Part shown: piece after piece, positions 7,174 to 14,392 of the stretch
Layout of the letters: every line of letters starts with the position of its first letter
How positions within the stretch are numbered: position 1 is the first letter of the stretch
NCBI GenBank assembly: GCA_964413905.1
Contig: CAYPUG010000061.1
Span: 1 to 15,754 of the forward strand
Direction of reading: 5' to 3'
Source of the DNA: CAYPUG01 sp964413905
GTDB lineage: Bacteria; Chloroflexota; Anaerolineae; JAADDB01
DNA: 15,754 nt
Made by a program: the position numbers and the translations under genes
Notes under the pieces: generated by a model
The model's input: the letters and a program-made list of their open reading frames with translations, nothing else
The model's database searches: none
What the model was told of the DNA's origin: nothing

Positions 7174-8357
7174 TTGCCTAATACCTCATAGGCAATAGAT
7201 GCATATGCTTCCGCCGCGCGGAGCAGATCCTGCACAGCAATATGTTCATCCGCAGTGTGCGCCAACATCTCATCCCCCGGACCAAACCCTACGGTGGGAA
7301 TGCCGGCTTCTCCCATGGTAAACACGCCATCCGTGGAAAAGGCCCAGACTCCCACGCCCGGCTTACTCCCCAACGCCTTCTCCGCGCCCCGGATGACCTG
7401 ACGCAAAAAGGGATGATCCTCGGAAATCAGCCAAGTGGGATAGTACTCTCGCCCGCGCATTCGATAAGAGGTGTAACTGGTCACCTCATATTCAGGCACA
7501 AACACTTCAGCCCGCACGCCCTCCTTCTGCACCACGCTCTGAACCTCGGCCAGGGCTTTGACCTCTGTTTCTCCTAAAGTCAAACGACGATCAATAATCA
7601 ATTCGGCCCTGTCCGGAATAGCGTTGCGACTGGCGGAAACCGTCTCAATATGAGTTACCGCGATAGTCCCTGGTCCCAAAACAGGATCGGAAGGAAGGGA
7701 CGCGGCCAAAAGTTCAATGCCGAAGATAATGCGTGCAGCCGCATACAGAGCGTTCTCGCCCGCGGTGGGGTTTGACGCATGACACGCCCGGCCACGCGTG
7801 ATCACACGGATTTCCAACCGCCCTCGATGCCCCCGCTTCACCTGAAAGTTGGACGGCTCACCCAGCAGGACAGCATCCGGATGAATGGCATTTTCCTCCA
7901 CCAACGCTTGCATCGCCCGCCCCTCACGGGGTTCCTCCTGTACGACCCCCACCACGTATAACGTACCCCGGAATCGGCTCCCCCATCGTCGGCGGAATAG
8001 CCAAGCCCCGTACACCATCGCGGCCAGAGGCCCTTTCATGTCCACCGCCCCCCGACCGTACAAGAGCCCATCGACCACCTCACCGCCAAAGGGATCGTGA
8101 GTCCAGGCCGCGGGGTCGCCAATGCCCACAGTATCCATATGACCGTTATACAGCAAGACCGGCCCCTCCCCGGAGCCAATCCGACCGATCACATTCCCCA
8201 CTTGGTCAATCCACACCGCATCAAAGCCCAGGCGTTCCATCTCCTCGGCCAGACGATGAGCGACCCGCGCTTCATCGCCGGAAGGGCTGGGAAGTCGCAC
8301 CAAGGCTTGAGCAAAAGAAAGTAAATTCTCCTGATACTCCACCGGTTGGATGCTCAC
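7170..8357 (-). CDS. M20-family metallohydrolase (YgeY/ArgE/DapE-like)
   Basis: This 395-residue di-zinc amidohydrolase has all the M20 metal-site residues: H73 and D75 (NGHMDTVGIGD), D106 (GRGAVDMKG), E141-E142 (catalytic Glu and ligand), E167 (LLGEPS) and H367 (AHTADEH). The lid/dimer domain is present around CHASNPTAGENA. The pattern WAFSTDGVFTMGEAGIPTVGFGPGDE most resembles the YgeY branch, a selenium-metabolism-linked hydrolase group of unproven substrate; ArgE/DapE-type deacylase is the alternative. No selenium genes are nearby; it sits among glycan genes. Start: GTG 8357 has GGAGGG ten bases upstream (8368-8373). A TTG at 8384 would give a TTGA overlap with the preceding gene and nine more residues, with a weaker binding site. 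Confidence 0.85.
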   Translation of the reverse strand: MSIQPVEYQENLLSFAQALVRLPSPSGDEARVAHRLAEEMERLGFDAVWIDQVGNVIGRIGSGEGPVLLYNGHMDTVGIGDPAAWTHDPFGGEVVDGLLYGRGAVDMKGPLAAMVYGAWLFRRRWGSRFRGTLYVVGVVQEEPREGRAMQALVEENAIHPDAVLLGEPSNFQVKRGHRGRLEIRVITRGRACHASNPTAGENALYAAARIIFGIELLAASLPSDPVLGPGTIAVTHIETVSASRNAIPDRAELIIDRRLTLGETEVKALAEVQSVVQKEGVRAEVFVPEYEVTSYTSYRMRGREYYPTWLISEDHPFLRQVIRGAEKALGSKPGVGVWAFSTDGVFTMGEAGIPTVGFGPGDEMLAHTADEHIAVQDLLRAAEAYASIAYEVLGK

Positions 8358-8380
8358 CGGATACGTTCCCTCCGAGAATA

Positions 8381-9820
8381 TCAATATGCCCCTTCCCCTA
8401 AGATAACCTTAGGGATGGTCAAGAGCAAGATACGGATATCCAATAGCAAAGACCAATTCTCCACGTAATAAATGTCTAACAGCATCATCTCATCAAAACT
8501 CAAATCACTGCGACCGCTGATTTGCCACAACCCCGTAATGCCCGGCGTGACGGTTAAACGTTTATGATGCCAGGGCGCGTATTGAGCGACCTCTTCCGGC
8601 AATGCCGGGCGAGGCCCGACCAAACTCATTTCCCCTCGTAAGACGTTCACAAATTGAGGCAACTCGTCCAGACTAAAACGCCGCAAGAACCGCCCCACTC
8701 GCGTCAATCGCGGGTCATTGCGTATCTTGAACAGAGGCCCATCGGCCTCGTTGAGATTCTGCAAATCCTTTTTGATGAGCTCGGCTTCGGGAATCATCGA
8801 GCGGAACTTGTACAGATAAAACCGTCGCCCGTTCTTGCCCACACGCACTTGGCGAAACAACACCGGTCCCTGAGGGGAATCCACTTTAATGGCAACGGCA
8901 ATTAACGCCATGAGGGGCAAGAGCAGAAGCAACGCCAGTGTGGACAGAATCAAATCCATGGCCCGTTTCACCACCAAGTGATGCCGCGGAAATACGGTTT
9001 CCCGCAGGCCGATGAGGGGAATACCTTTGAGTGTGCTCACTTCCACACGCCCCAGGCGCATTTGAAAAAGATCCGGCACAACCCGGGCACGGACGCCGGC
9101 CCGTTCGGCCAACGTCATCACCCGCATGATACGACGGTAATGCTGCCAGGGTAACGTGATGATGACCTCGTCCACATCCTCGTTCTTCAGAACCTCCCCC
9201 AAACGATCCACCCCACCCAAGGCTCGAAACCGGCCAATGTCCGTGGTGCCTTTCGTCGGATTATCATCCAGGAAGCCGATAATCTCGTACCCCAGGTCGG
9301 GGTTGGCGACGACATTTCGCATCACCAAGCGCCCTAACTCTCCGGCTCCGACTAACACCACGCGAGACACTCCAATGCCCCGCCGGCGCAAGTAGCGTAA
9401 AATCCAACGAAGAATCATGCGCTCTACGAGCAACAATGCCACGACCAACACCGCGGTATATGCAAAAATTAGCCGGGAGTAAAATAACGGCCGCCAAAAG
9501 AAGACAATAATAATCGTGACCCCGAGTCCCGTGGTTGTCCCGTTAATAATGCCGTACACATCATCCCAGAACCGGCGTCCTCGCTGCTCTCCGTACAACC
9601 CTTCCACCGCGTAGGCCCCGATCAACAACACGGTCAACAAGGTGGCAAAAGGTACATACGCCGTAAAATCCGTGTAATACGCAGGATCTACTCCGCGAAA
9701 CCACTGCAGCCGATATCGGATGATATAGGCCAGGCCAAACGCCACGTTGATCAGCACAATATCGCTGATCACCAGAATGTATCGCAGCCACCGAAGGGTA
9801 GGACGTGTGAGTTTAAGCAT
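8381..9820 (-). CDS. Polyprenyl-phosphate sugar-1-phosphate transferase (exopolysaccharide initiating enzyme)
   Basis: A 479-residue membrane enzyme of the WbaP/CpsE/EpsL type. It moves a sugar-1-phosphate from a UDP-sugar to undecaprenyl phosphate, the first step of a surface polysaccharide. Four N-terminal membrane segments lie at about 12-33, 54-72, 98-113 and 116-132. A Rossmann-like domain follows (VVLVGAGELGRLV at 154-166). Another membrane helix lies at 287-312, then the catalytic domain: VKRAMDLILS, LYKFRSM, NDPRLTRVGRFLRRFSLDELPQ with the D385-E386 pair, LRGEMSLVGPRP and TPGITGLWQISGRS. ATG 9820 is preceded by AGGGA and overlaps the end of the upstream GT4 gene by eight bases (ATGCTTAA). 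A longer frame from 9922 would run deep inside that gene and is rejected. The sugar is probably glucose or galactose, not proven. Confidence 0.92.
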   Translation of the reverse strand: MLKLTRPTLRWLRYILVISDIVLINVAFGLAYIIRYRLQWFRGVDPAYYTDFTAYVPFATLLTVLLIGAYAVEGLYGEQRGRRFWDDVYGIINGTTTGLGVTIIIVFFWRPLFYSRLIFAYTAVLVVALLLVERMILRWILRYLRRRGIGVSRVVLVGAGELGRLVMRNVVANPDLGYEIIGFLDDNPTKGTTDIGRFRALGGVDRLGEVLKNEDVDEVIITLPWQHYRRIMRVMTLAERAGVRARVVPDLFQMRLGRVEVSTLKGIPLIGLRETVFPRHHLVVKRAMDLILSTLALLLLLPLMALIAVAIKVDSPQGPVLFRQVRVGKNGRRFYLYKFRSMIPEAELIKKDLQNLNEADGPLFKIRNDPRLTRVGRFLRRFSLDELPQFVNVLRGEMSLVGPRPALPEEVAQYAPWHHKRLTVTPGITGLWQISGRSDLSFDEMMLLDIYYVENWSLLLDIRILLLTIPKVILGEGAY

Positions 9821-10958
9821 GCGAAGATTCCCTGACACTCTTGTACACGTTAAACGTATGGAGTGCCGTGCGTTCCCAGGAGAACATACCGGCCCGCCGT
9901 CGGCCTTGCTCGCCCAACTCACGACGACGGTTTACGTTCTTGTGTAGATCGGCCAACGCGTTGGTCCATGCATCCACATCCAAAGGCGGAACACGGACGC
10001 CGGCATCCCCCACAATTTCCGGTAACGATGATGTGTCGGCCACGATGACCGGAGTTCCACATGCCATTGCTTCCAACACGGGCAACCCAAATCCCTCGAA
10101 TAAGGAGGGATATAAGAAAACCTCTGCGGCATTGTACAGGTAGGGTAAATCCGCAGGGGGGACATAGCCAAGAAACCAAACTACGTCTGTCAAGTTCAGT
10201 TCACGGACCAGGGCAAACAGACGTTCATAGTACCATCCCTTTGCCCCACCGATGATCAACGGCCACGGGGGCCTGCTTATAGAGGATCGCCAGCGAGCGT
10301 ACGCGCGCACCAGGGTCTCCAAGTTCTTGCGAGGTTGTAATGTGCCCACAAACAGGAAGAATGATTCCGGCAAACCGTGACGGTCCCGCCATGCGCGGAC
10401 GTCCTCTTCGGGCAAGGGCCGGAAACGCTCATCCACCCCGTTATGTACAGTCACCACCTTTTCCGGTGGCAAAGAAAGCCAACGCAACAAATCTTGGCGG
10501 GTGCTCTCAGAAACAGCGATGACCCGCTCTGCCCTGCGCACACTCTTACGGGTGAACCACCGCAAATACCGCGCTTTCCACACGGGAAGCGTCTCCGGGT
10601 ACCGTACAAAACTCAAATCATGCACGGTAATGATGTGGGGGATGTCAGGTCCCCATATAGGGCCTACAAATGCCAGACCGTGGTATATATTCGCGTTCAG
10701 GCGACGTAACACCCACGGGAGCCATCCTTGTTCCCACAGAATGCGCACAAGCGGCCGAACGGTGTTCCATCCCGGCCTAAATGTGCGCACACCGGCCGGT
10801 GCGGTCCACGAGCGATCCCCAACGATCGCGGTCAACGTCATCTCTGTATTAACTGTGCCCAATGCTCGGATGAGATGCTGCTCGTAGCTACTAATGCCGG
10901 CCCCACGATACGTCGCAGCCGTGTTCAGCAACAGGGCGTTTAAGACCACGTGTGTCAT
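9813..10958 (-). CDS. GT4-family (GT-B fold) glycosyltransferase, first gene of the leftward operon
   Basis: A 381-residue retaining GT4 enzyme of the mannosyltransferase-like group. The N-terminal domain carries ALLLNTAATYRGAGISSYEQ at 8-27, with the acceptor-side glycines, and TVHDLSFVRYPE at 111-122. The donor domain shows FVGTLQPRKNLETLV at 203-217, a typical R/K pair that binds the nucleotide phosphates, then E288-GFGLPVL-E296, the E-x7-E motif, and AMACGTPVIVADTSSLPEIVGDAG. ATG 10958 has GAGG seven bases upstream. The neighbour downstream starts polyprenyl-linked glycan synthesis, so this enzyme probably adds a later sugar, perhaps mannose, to that chain. It is expressed from the strong promoter at about 11058-11086. 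Confidence 0.9.
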   Translation of the reverse strand: MTHVVLNALLLNTAATYRGAGISSYEQHLIRALGTVNTEMTLTAIVGDRSWTAPAGVRTFRPGWNTVRPLVRILWEQGWLPWVLRRLNANIYHGLAFVGPIWGPDIPHIITVHDLSFVRYPETLPVWKARYLRWFTRKSVRRAERVIAVSESTRQDLLRWLSLPPEKVVTVHNGVDERFRPLPEEDVRAWRDRHGLPESFFLFVGTLQPRKNLETLVRAYARWRSSISRPPWPLIIGGAKGWYYERLFALVRELNLTDVVWFLGYVPPADLPYLYNAAEVFLYPSLFEGFGLPVLEAMACGTPVIVADTSSLPEIVGDAGVRVPPLDVDAWTNALADLHKNVNRRRELGEQGRRRAGMFSWERTALHTFNVYKSVRESSHA

Positions 10959-11023
10959 CTAAATTCCTCGGTCGCCTGTCGGACATGCATCGTCTGATCA
11001 CGAACGACCGATCCGACACGCAT
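10955..11023 (-). CDS. Possible 22-codon leader ORF of the glycan operon
   Basis: In the leader between the promoter and the GT4 gene an ORF starts at ATG 11023 and ends with TGA at 10957-10955. That stop overlaps the GT4 ATG in the order ATGA. A GGGGA-like binding site lies just upstream of its ATG. The peptide begins MRVGSVVRDQTMHVRQ and ends ATEEFR. It could be a small coupling ORF, but an open frame this short is common by chance. I recognise no family. Confidence 0.2.
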   Translation of the reverse strand: MRVGSVVRDQTMHVRQATEEFR

Positions 11024-11057
11024 TTCTATCCCCGTACGGCTTCATAATAGCGGCGAG

Positions 11058-11086
11058 ATTATACCACAATCCCCTGGGGCTTTGAA
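11058..11086 (-). promoter_or_regulatory. Sigma-70-type promoter of the leftward glycan operon
   Basis: On the - strand TTCAAA (11086-11081) is followed after exactly 17 bases by a perfect TATAAT (11063-11058), which is preceded by TGG, the extended -10 form. Transcription would start near 11051, about 93 bases before the GT4 start codon. The -35 match is four of six, but the -10 region is ideal. The spacer contains the small palindrome CCCCTGGGG at 11071-11079. Confidence 0.7.
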
Positions 11087-11096
11087 GTTCTTCAAA
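11081..11096. promoter_or_regulatory. Candidate operator: perfect 7-2-7 inverted repeat over the -35 box
   Basis: TTTGAAG-TT-CTTCAAA is a perfect inverted repeat. Its left arm contains the -35 hexamer of the leftward promoter, so a dimeric regulator bound here would block RNA polymerase, or would touch sigma if it is an activator. The binding protein is unknown. It differs from the known Rex consensus TTGTGAA-n6-TTCACAA. Confidence 0.5.
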
Positions 11097-11251
11097 CACA
11101 TAAGACGTGTTGATGTTCTATCCCCTGGGCGCCGAGTACGCGGTTCATCGGGAAACCTTCCCCACACACGTAGAAGAAACAGCGCTCTCCTCGACCCTTA
11201 ATTGAAAAAGAAATAGGGAACCTCACAAATCCAGACCGGTGCACGGACATT

Positions 11252-11280
11252 TTGCATCCTTGTTCGGTTTGGATTAGGAT
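11252..11280 (+). promoter_or_regulatory. Weak candidate promoter for nfo
   Basis: TTGCAT (11252-11257) and TAGGAT (11275-11280) are 17 bases apart and would start transcription near 11287, about 44 bases before ATG 11331. The hexamers match the consensus at only three and four positions, so this is tentative. Confidence 0.25.
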
Positions 11281-11330
11281 GGGCAGCGAAGACAAGACAC
11301 GCAATCCATCAACAGAAAGGAGTCTATCCC

Positions 11331-12179
11331 ATGCCACGTCTAGGAGCCCATATGTCGGTGGCCGGAGGCGTCAGCAAAGCGCTGGACCGAGGAGAGAGTA
11401 TCGGATGTGATACAATCCAAATCTTCACCCGCAACAATAACCGCTGGGCATCCAAACCGTTGGATCCTAAAGAAATCGAACGGTTTCACCAACGGGTCAA
11501 AGAGACGGGCATCTGGCCCGTGTTTTCCCACGCGGCTTACCTGATCAACCTGGCGAGCCCTAAAGAGGACCTGTGGAAAAAATCCATTGACGCGTTCATC
11601 GACGAATTACAACGGGCAGAAGCACTTCATCTCCTCGGCGTTGTGTTGCACCCCGGGTCGCACATGGGCCACGGCGAGGAGGCGGGCATCAAACGTATTG
11701 CCCAAGCCCTGGATCTCTGCCACGAAGCCACGCCGGGTTACCAGACCCTCACGTTGCTGGAAATTACCGCGGGCACCGGTGATCACCTAGGGTACCGGTT
11801 CGAGCAGTTAGCGGCTATTCGCGACCGGGTGAAGCATCCGGAACGTGTGGCCTTCTGCTTCGACACGTGCCACGCGTTCGCCGCCGGATACGACATCCGC
11901 ACTCGTGAGGGATACGAAGATGTGATGGAGAAGTTCGACCGCATTCTAGGCTTGGACCGGCTCAAGGCCTTTCACTTTAACGACAGCAAATACCCCTTGG
12001 GATCACGTAAAGACCGCCACGAACATATCGGCAAAGGTTACATCGGCCTGGATGGTTTTCGATGGATCGTCAACGATCCTCGTTTTGAAGATGTACCCAT
12101 GGTGTTAGAGACTCCTAAGAGCAAGGACATGCACGAGGATGTGGAAAACCTGCGGGTGCTTCGCAGTCTGATTGAATAA
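11331..12179 (+). CDS. nfo: Endonuclease IV (AP endonuclease)
   Basis: This is a trinuclear-zinc apurinic/apyrimidinic endonuclease. It cuts the backbone 5' to abasic sites in base-excision repair and can remove damaged 3' ends. At 282 residues it is close to E. coli Nfo (285). All nine zinc ligands are present: H67 (FSHAAYLIN), H107 (LHPGSH), E144 (LLEITAGTG), D178 and H181 (CFDTCHAFAAGYD), H215 (FHFNDSK), D228 and H230 (DRHEHIGKG) and E260 (VLETPK). The N-terminus GAHMSVAGGV and QIFTRNNNRW are family hallmarks. ATG 11331 has AAAGGAG eight bases upstream. It is a single-gene unit between two leftward operons and ends before a stem-loop. Confidence 0.96.
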   Translation: MPRLGAHMSVAGGVSKALDRGESIGCDTIQIFTRNNNRWASKPLDPKEIERFHQRVKETGIWPVFSHAAYLINLASPKEDLWKKSIDAFIDELQRAEALHLLGVVLHPGSHMGHGEEAGIKRIAQALDLCHEATPGYQTLTLLEITAGTGDHLGYRFEQLAAIRDRVKHPERVAFCFDTCHAFAAGYDIRTREGYEDVMEKFDRILGLDRLKAFHFNDSKYPLGSRKDRHEHIGKGYIGLDGFRWIVNDPRFEDVPMVLETPKSKDMHEDVENLRVLRSLIE

Positions 12180-12220
12180 CATCTTCCGCCCTCGGTGGGG
12201 TAATAAGGGGAAAAGTGCCG

Positions 12221-12271
12221 GATCGTCGTGGGCCGTGAAGGGACCAGGGCCCCGCACAGCCCACGACGATC
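12221..12271. terminator. Stem-loop between convergent nfo and the ABC operon, likely two-way terminator
   Basis: GATCGTCGTGGGC (12221-12233) pairs perfectly with GCCCACGACGATC (12259-12271), a 13-bp GC-rich stem with a 25-base loop. On the + strand it is followed by GTTTCAC and on the - strand by CGGCACTTTTCCCC, so the U-tracts are short. Its place just downstream of two converging genes supports a terminator role on either strand. A protein-binding palindrome is the alternative. Confidence 0.55.
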
Positions 12272-12274
12272 GTT

Positions 12275-12841
12275 TCACTCACCACCCGTTTGTGGTGTTA
12301 TGGTGACCGTTGGGGTGGGTGTTGGAGGGAGGGGCGGATGATCAACCCATTCGAGTATGCGATCCACCGCGTACTTGCCGACCACTGCGACCGTATCCTC
12401 ACCCTGAACCTGAATGTAATAATCCGTGTTCGTCGGATTGACATCGCCAACCCGCACCGTCACTTGTTGTTCACCCGTGTCTAAGACGATCCGGGCTTGG
12501 GGGGAGGCAAGTCCGTACTCCTCTAACGTTGTAGGAGTAAACCGGTCAAACGCGACGGAGAGGAGAAAACTTCGCAGGCGTCTCTCAACTTCATCGTCGT
12601 CTGCAGTGGCCGCGTCGGGTGCCTCAATCCGCCACCCCCCTTCATCGTGTACTAACCGTACATGTGCATCCCCCTTGTAAACATCCACGGCCACCACATC
12701 TGAGAGGGGAATGTGAAACACCGGCGGCCAGGACGTGGGCGTGGGTTCAACAGGCGGAGCGTGCTTGGTCACGAAGAACGCCACACCCACCAGGATGAGC
12801 AACACCAGAAACAAGATGCCCGTTCTTCGCCACTGGACCAT
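12275..12841 (-). CDS. DUF4340-type membrane-anchored protein of the ABC operon
   Basis: A 188-residue protein with a short basic start, one membrane helix at 8-25 and an external domain. It contains LSDVVAVDVYKGD at 46-58, EGGWRIEAPDAATAD at 67-81 and LEEYGLASPQARIVL at 106-120. This order (a residue-by-residue compared strand, a W-x-I/L segment, then yGL-x-x-P) is that of DUF4340. Family members are usually encoded next to GldG-like proteins, as here. The end is a Pro/Thr linker-like tail (PPTPTPTVTITP). It begins three bases after the GldG-like gene stops, so it is translated from the same message. The molecular role is not established; a periplasmic or extracellular part of the transporter complex is inferred. 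Confidence 0.82.
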   Translation of the reverse strand: MVQWRRTGILFLVLLILVGVAFFVTKHAPPVEPTPTSWPPVFHIPLSDVVAVDVYKGDAHVRLVHDEGGWRIEAPDAATADDDEVERRLRSFLLSVAFDRFTPTTLEEYGLASPQARIVLDTGEQQVTVRVGDVNPTNTDYYIQVQGEDTVAVVGKYAVDRILEWVDHPPLPPTPTPTVTITPQTGGE

Positions 12842-12844
12842 GAC

Positions 12845-14392
12845 CTACCGCCTCTGCCACCAAACAATTACGCCGGCCATAAGGATGAAAAGCGGAAGCA
12901 AGATAGTCGTTGTGAAGAAGATGACGTTCTGCTCACCGGGCGTCAAAGGACGTAGCGGATGATATGCCGGAGGTTTCGGACTGATGGACACCAGTGCCTC
13001 ATCCTCGGTGAGCCAGTTTATCATATTGCCGAACAACTCCACATTGGCAAACGCGCCTTGAATACTGTTGATTACGATATTGCTGGGAAAATCCGCATCT
13101 CCAACGACCACCAAGCGTCCATGCCGACCGCCCTCGCCCACCTGCTCAACCACGGCCACTAAGGTAAGGGGACCTTTAATATCCTTATCCTTATCAAAGC
13201 CAATATGCTGACCGGTGTACTCGGTTTCGCCCCACGCGTTCGGGGTGGTGGTCACCAGGGACACTACTTTCTTATCCTGGGGAGCCGGGTCCAACCGGGT
13301 GATGGACCGGACCGTGGGATAGAACGTCGCCAAACCCGCCAAGTCCTTGGTGATGGTGTGGAACGTATAACGCGTCACCAACGGCGTGGCAATATCTCCA
13401 AACAGCGAAGATTGGGGGTCCAAGACCAGATCGTCGTCGAACTTCACGCCCCACGCCTTCAAATGCTCATTGAGTGGTGATACATCCAGGGAGGGCGAGG
13501 GATCCTGCATCCACAACACGCGCCCCCCCGCGTTCAGATAATCGAACACACGCGTCAATTCCTTCTCGGTAAAGGACCCCGTAGGACCGGCGATCACCAA
13601 CGCGTCCATATCTGCAGGCAGGGTACCGGTGATGGTCGCCAAACTCAAGGTGCGCACTTCATAGTACTCCTGTTCTAATTTCCGTACCGCCTGCCCCAAA
13701 TCCCGATCCTGGTAAGAATGGGGATCCCGCTCGCCATGACCGATAGTGAAGTACACCACGTGAGGCTTGTCCCGCGTCACGCGAATAATGGCGCTGGTCA
13801 GGTCCTCCTCATCGAAGACATCGGCCTGTTCGCGTCGGTCCCCACGCGTAAGGATGACGACCCCCAAACGGGTCAAGCCATATCGTCGTGCTTTACCTGG
13901 CTCTCGGTTCGGATTGACGAATTCGTAGGTGAACTTATCTGTAACTTGGGCGTACTCCCGCAGCAAATCCTCCACCTGTTCTCGACGCGGATCCTGATCG
14001 GTGAAGAAAGCGATGGCGTGGATCGGCTCGTGCAAGTCCTTCAACACTCGCACCGTTTGGGGAGAGAGGCTGTACGCTTTATTCTCGGTGAGGTCAACCC
14101 TCTTGTGGTACCGGTACCCCAAAAAGTTAATAACGCTCACAATGCCGATGAAGATGAGGCTCATCAAAACAATATTTGTTCCGGCCTGGGTGGAACGGGC
14201 CCGAAACAGACCGATGATTTTGTCCGGGTAAACGGCCGGATATACGAGCAGCAGGAAGCCACCGATGGCCGCGAGAGAGCGAGACAACCAGCTCGGCCCC
14301 ACGGCCAACCAGTGGACGAACAGGGATAACAACAACGCCAGGATACCCAACCCGACGGCGATGGGGGCCAGGGAAGCACGCCAATCTCTCAT
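12845..14392 (-). CDS. GldG-like ABC transporter auxiliary protein
   Basis: A 515-residue membrane protein with three N-terminal helices (about 9-30, 36-55, 72-92), a large external domain and a final helix at 488-511 followed by QRR. The segment YHKRVDLTENKAYSLSPQT at 95-113, followed by VLKDLHEPIHAIAFF, is the hallmark of the GldG/ABC_transp_aux family. IGHGERD at 217-223 and LNAGGRVLWMQDPSPS also fit the family's glutamine-amidotransferase-like fold, without a catalytic Cys in the visible motif. In Bacteroidetes GldG works with GldA and GldF in gliding, but relatives occur in many non-gliding bacteria. Its ATG overlaps the permease stop by four bases (ATGA), so the two products are probably made in fixed ratio. 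Confidence 0.88.
   Translation of the reverse strand: MRDWRASLAPIAVGLGILALLLSLFVHWLAVGPSWLSRSLAAIGGFLLLVYPAVYPDKIIGLFRARSTQAGTNIVLMSLIFIGIVSVINFLGYRYHKRVDLTENKAYSLSPQTVRVLKDLHEPIHAIAFFTDQDPRREQVEDLLREYAQVTDKFTYEFVNPNREPGKARRYGLTRLGVVILTRGDRREQADVFDEEDLTSAIIRVTRDKPHVVYFTIGHGERDPHSYQDRDLGQAVRKLEQEYYEVRTLSLATITGTLPADMDALVIAGPTGSFTEKELTRVFDYLNAGGRVLWMQDPSPSLDVSPLNEHLKAWGVKFDDDLVLDPQSSLFGDIATPLVTRYTFHTITKDLAGLATFYPTVRSITRLDPAPQDKKVVSLVTTTPNAWGETEYTGQHIGFDKDKDIKGPLTLVAVVEQVGEGGRHGRLVVVGDADFPSNIVINSIQGAFANVELFGNMINWLTEDEALVSISPKPPAYHPLRPLTPGEQNVIFFTTTILLPLFILMAGVIVWWQRR

Larger units (their letters stand above)
10959..11330. other. Divergent intergenic region, 372 bases
   Basis: No convincing full-length gene lies here. 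The left part is the leader of the - strand glycan operon (promoter at 11058-11086). Three ATCCCC (GGGGAT on the - strand) motifs stand at 11028, 11069 and 11120. The first and third lie in a shared 10-base repeat TTCTATCCCC (11024-11033 and 11116-11125); the second and third share ATCCCCTGGG (11069-11078 and 11120-11129). The middle stretch, 11130-11250, shows nothing I can name. The right end carries the nfo ribosome binding site. Confidence 0.6.

Noticed and set aside
9821..9922. N-terminal extension of the sugar-1-phosphate transferase (34 residues)
   Set aside because: The extra residues lie inside the C-terminus of the upstream GT4 gene and lack a binding site. ATG 9820 has one and gives a normal membrane start.
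11092..11337. 81-codon open frame on the - strand across the divergent gap
   Set aside because: It starts inside nfo, shows no recognisable domain or good ribosome binding site, and its content looks random in composition. The gap is better explained as regulatory.
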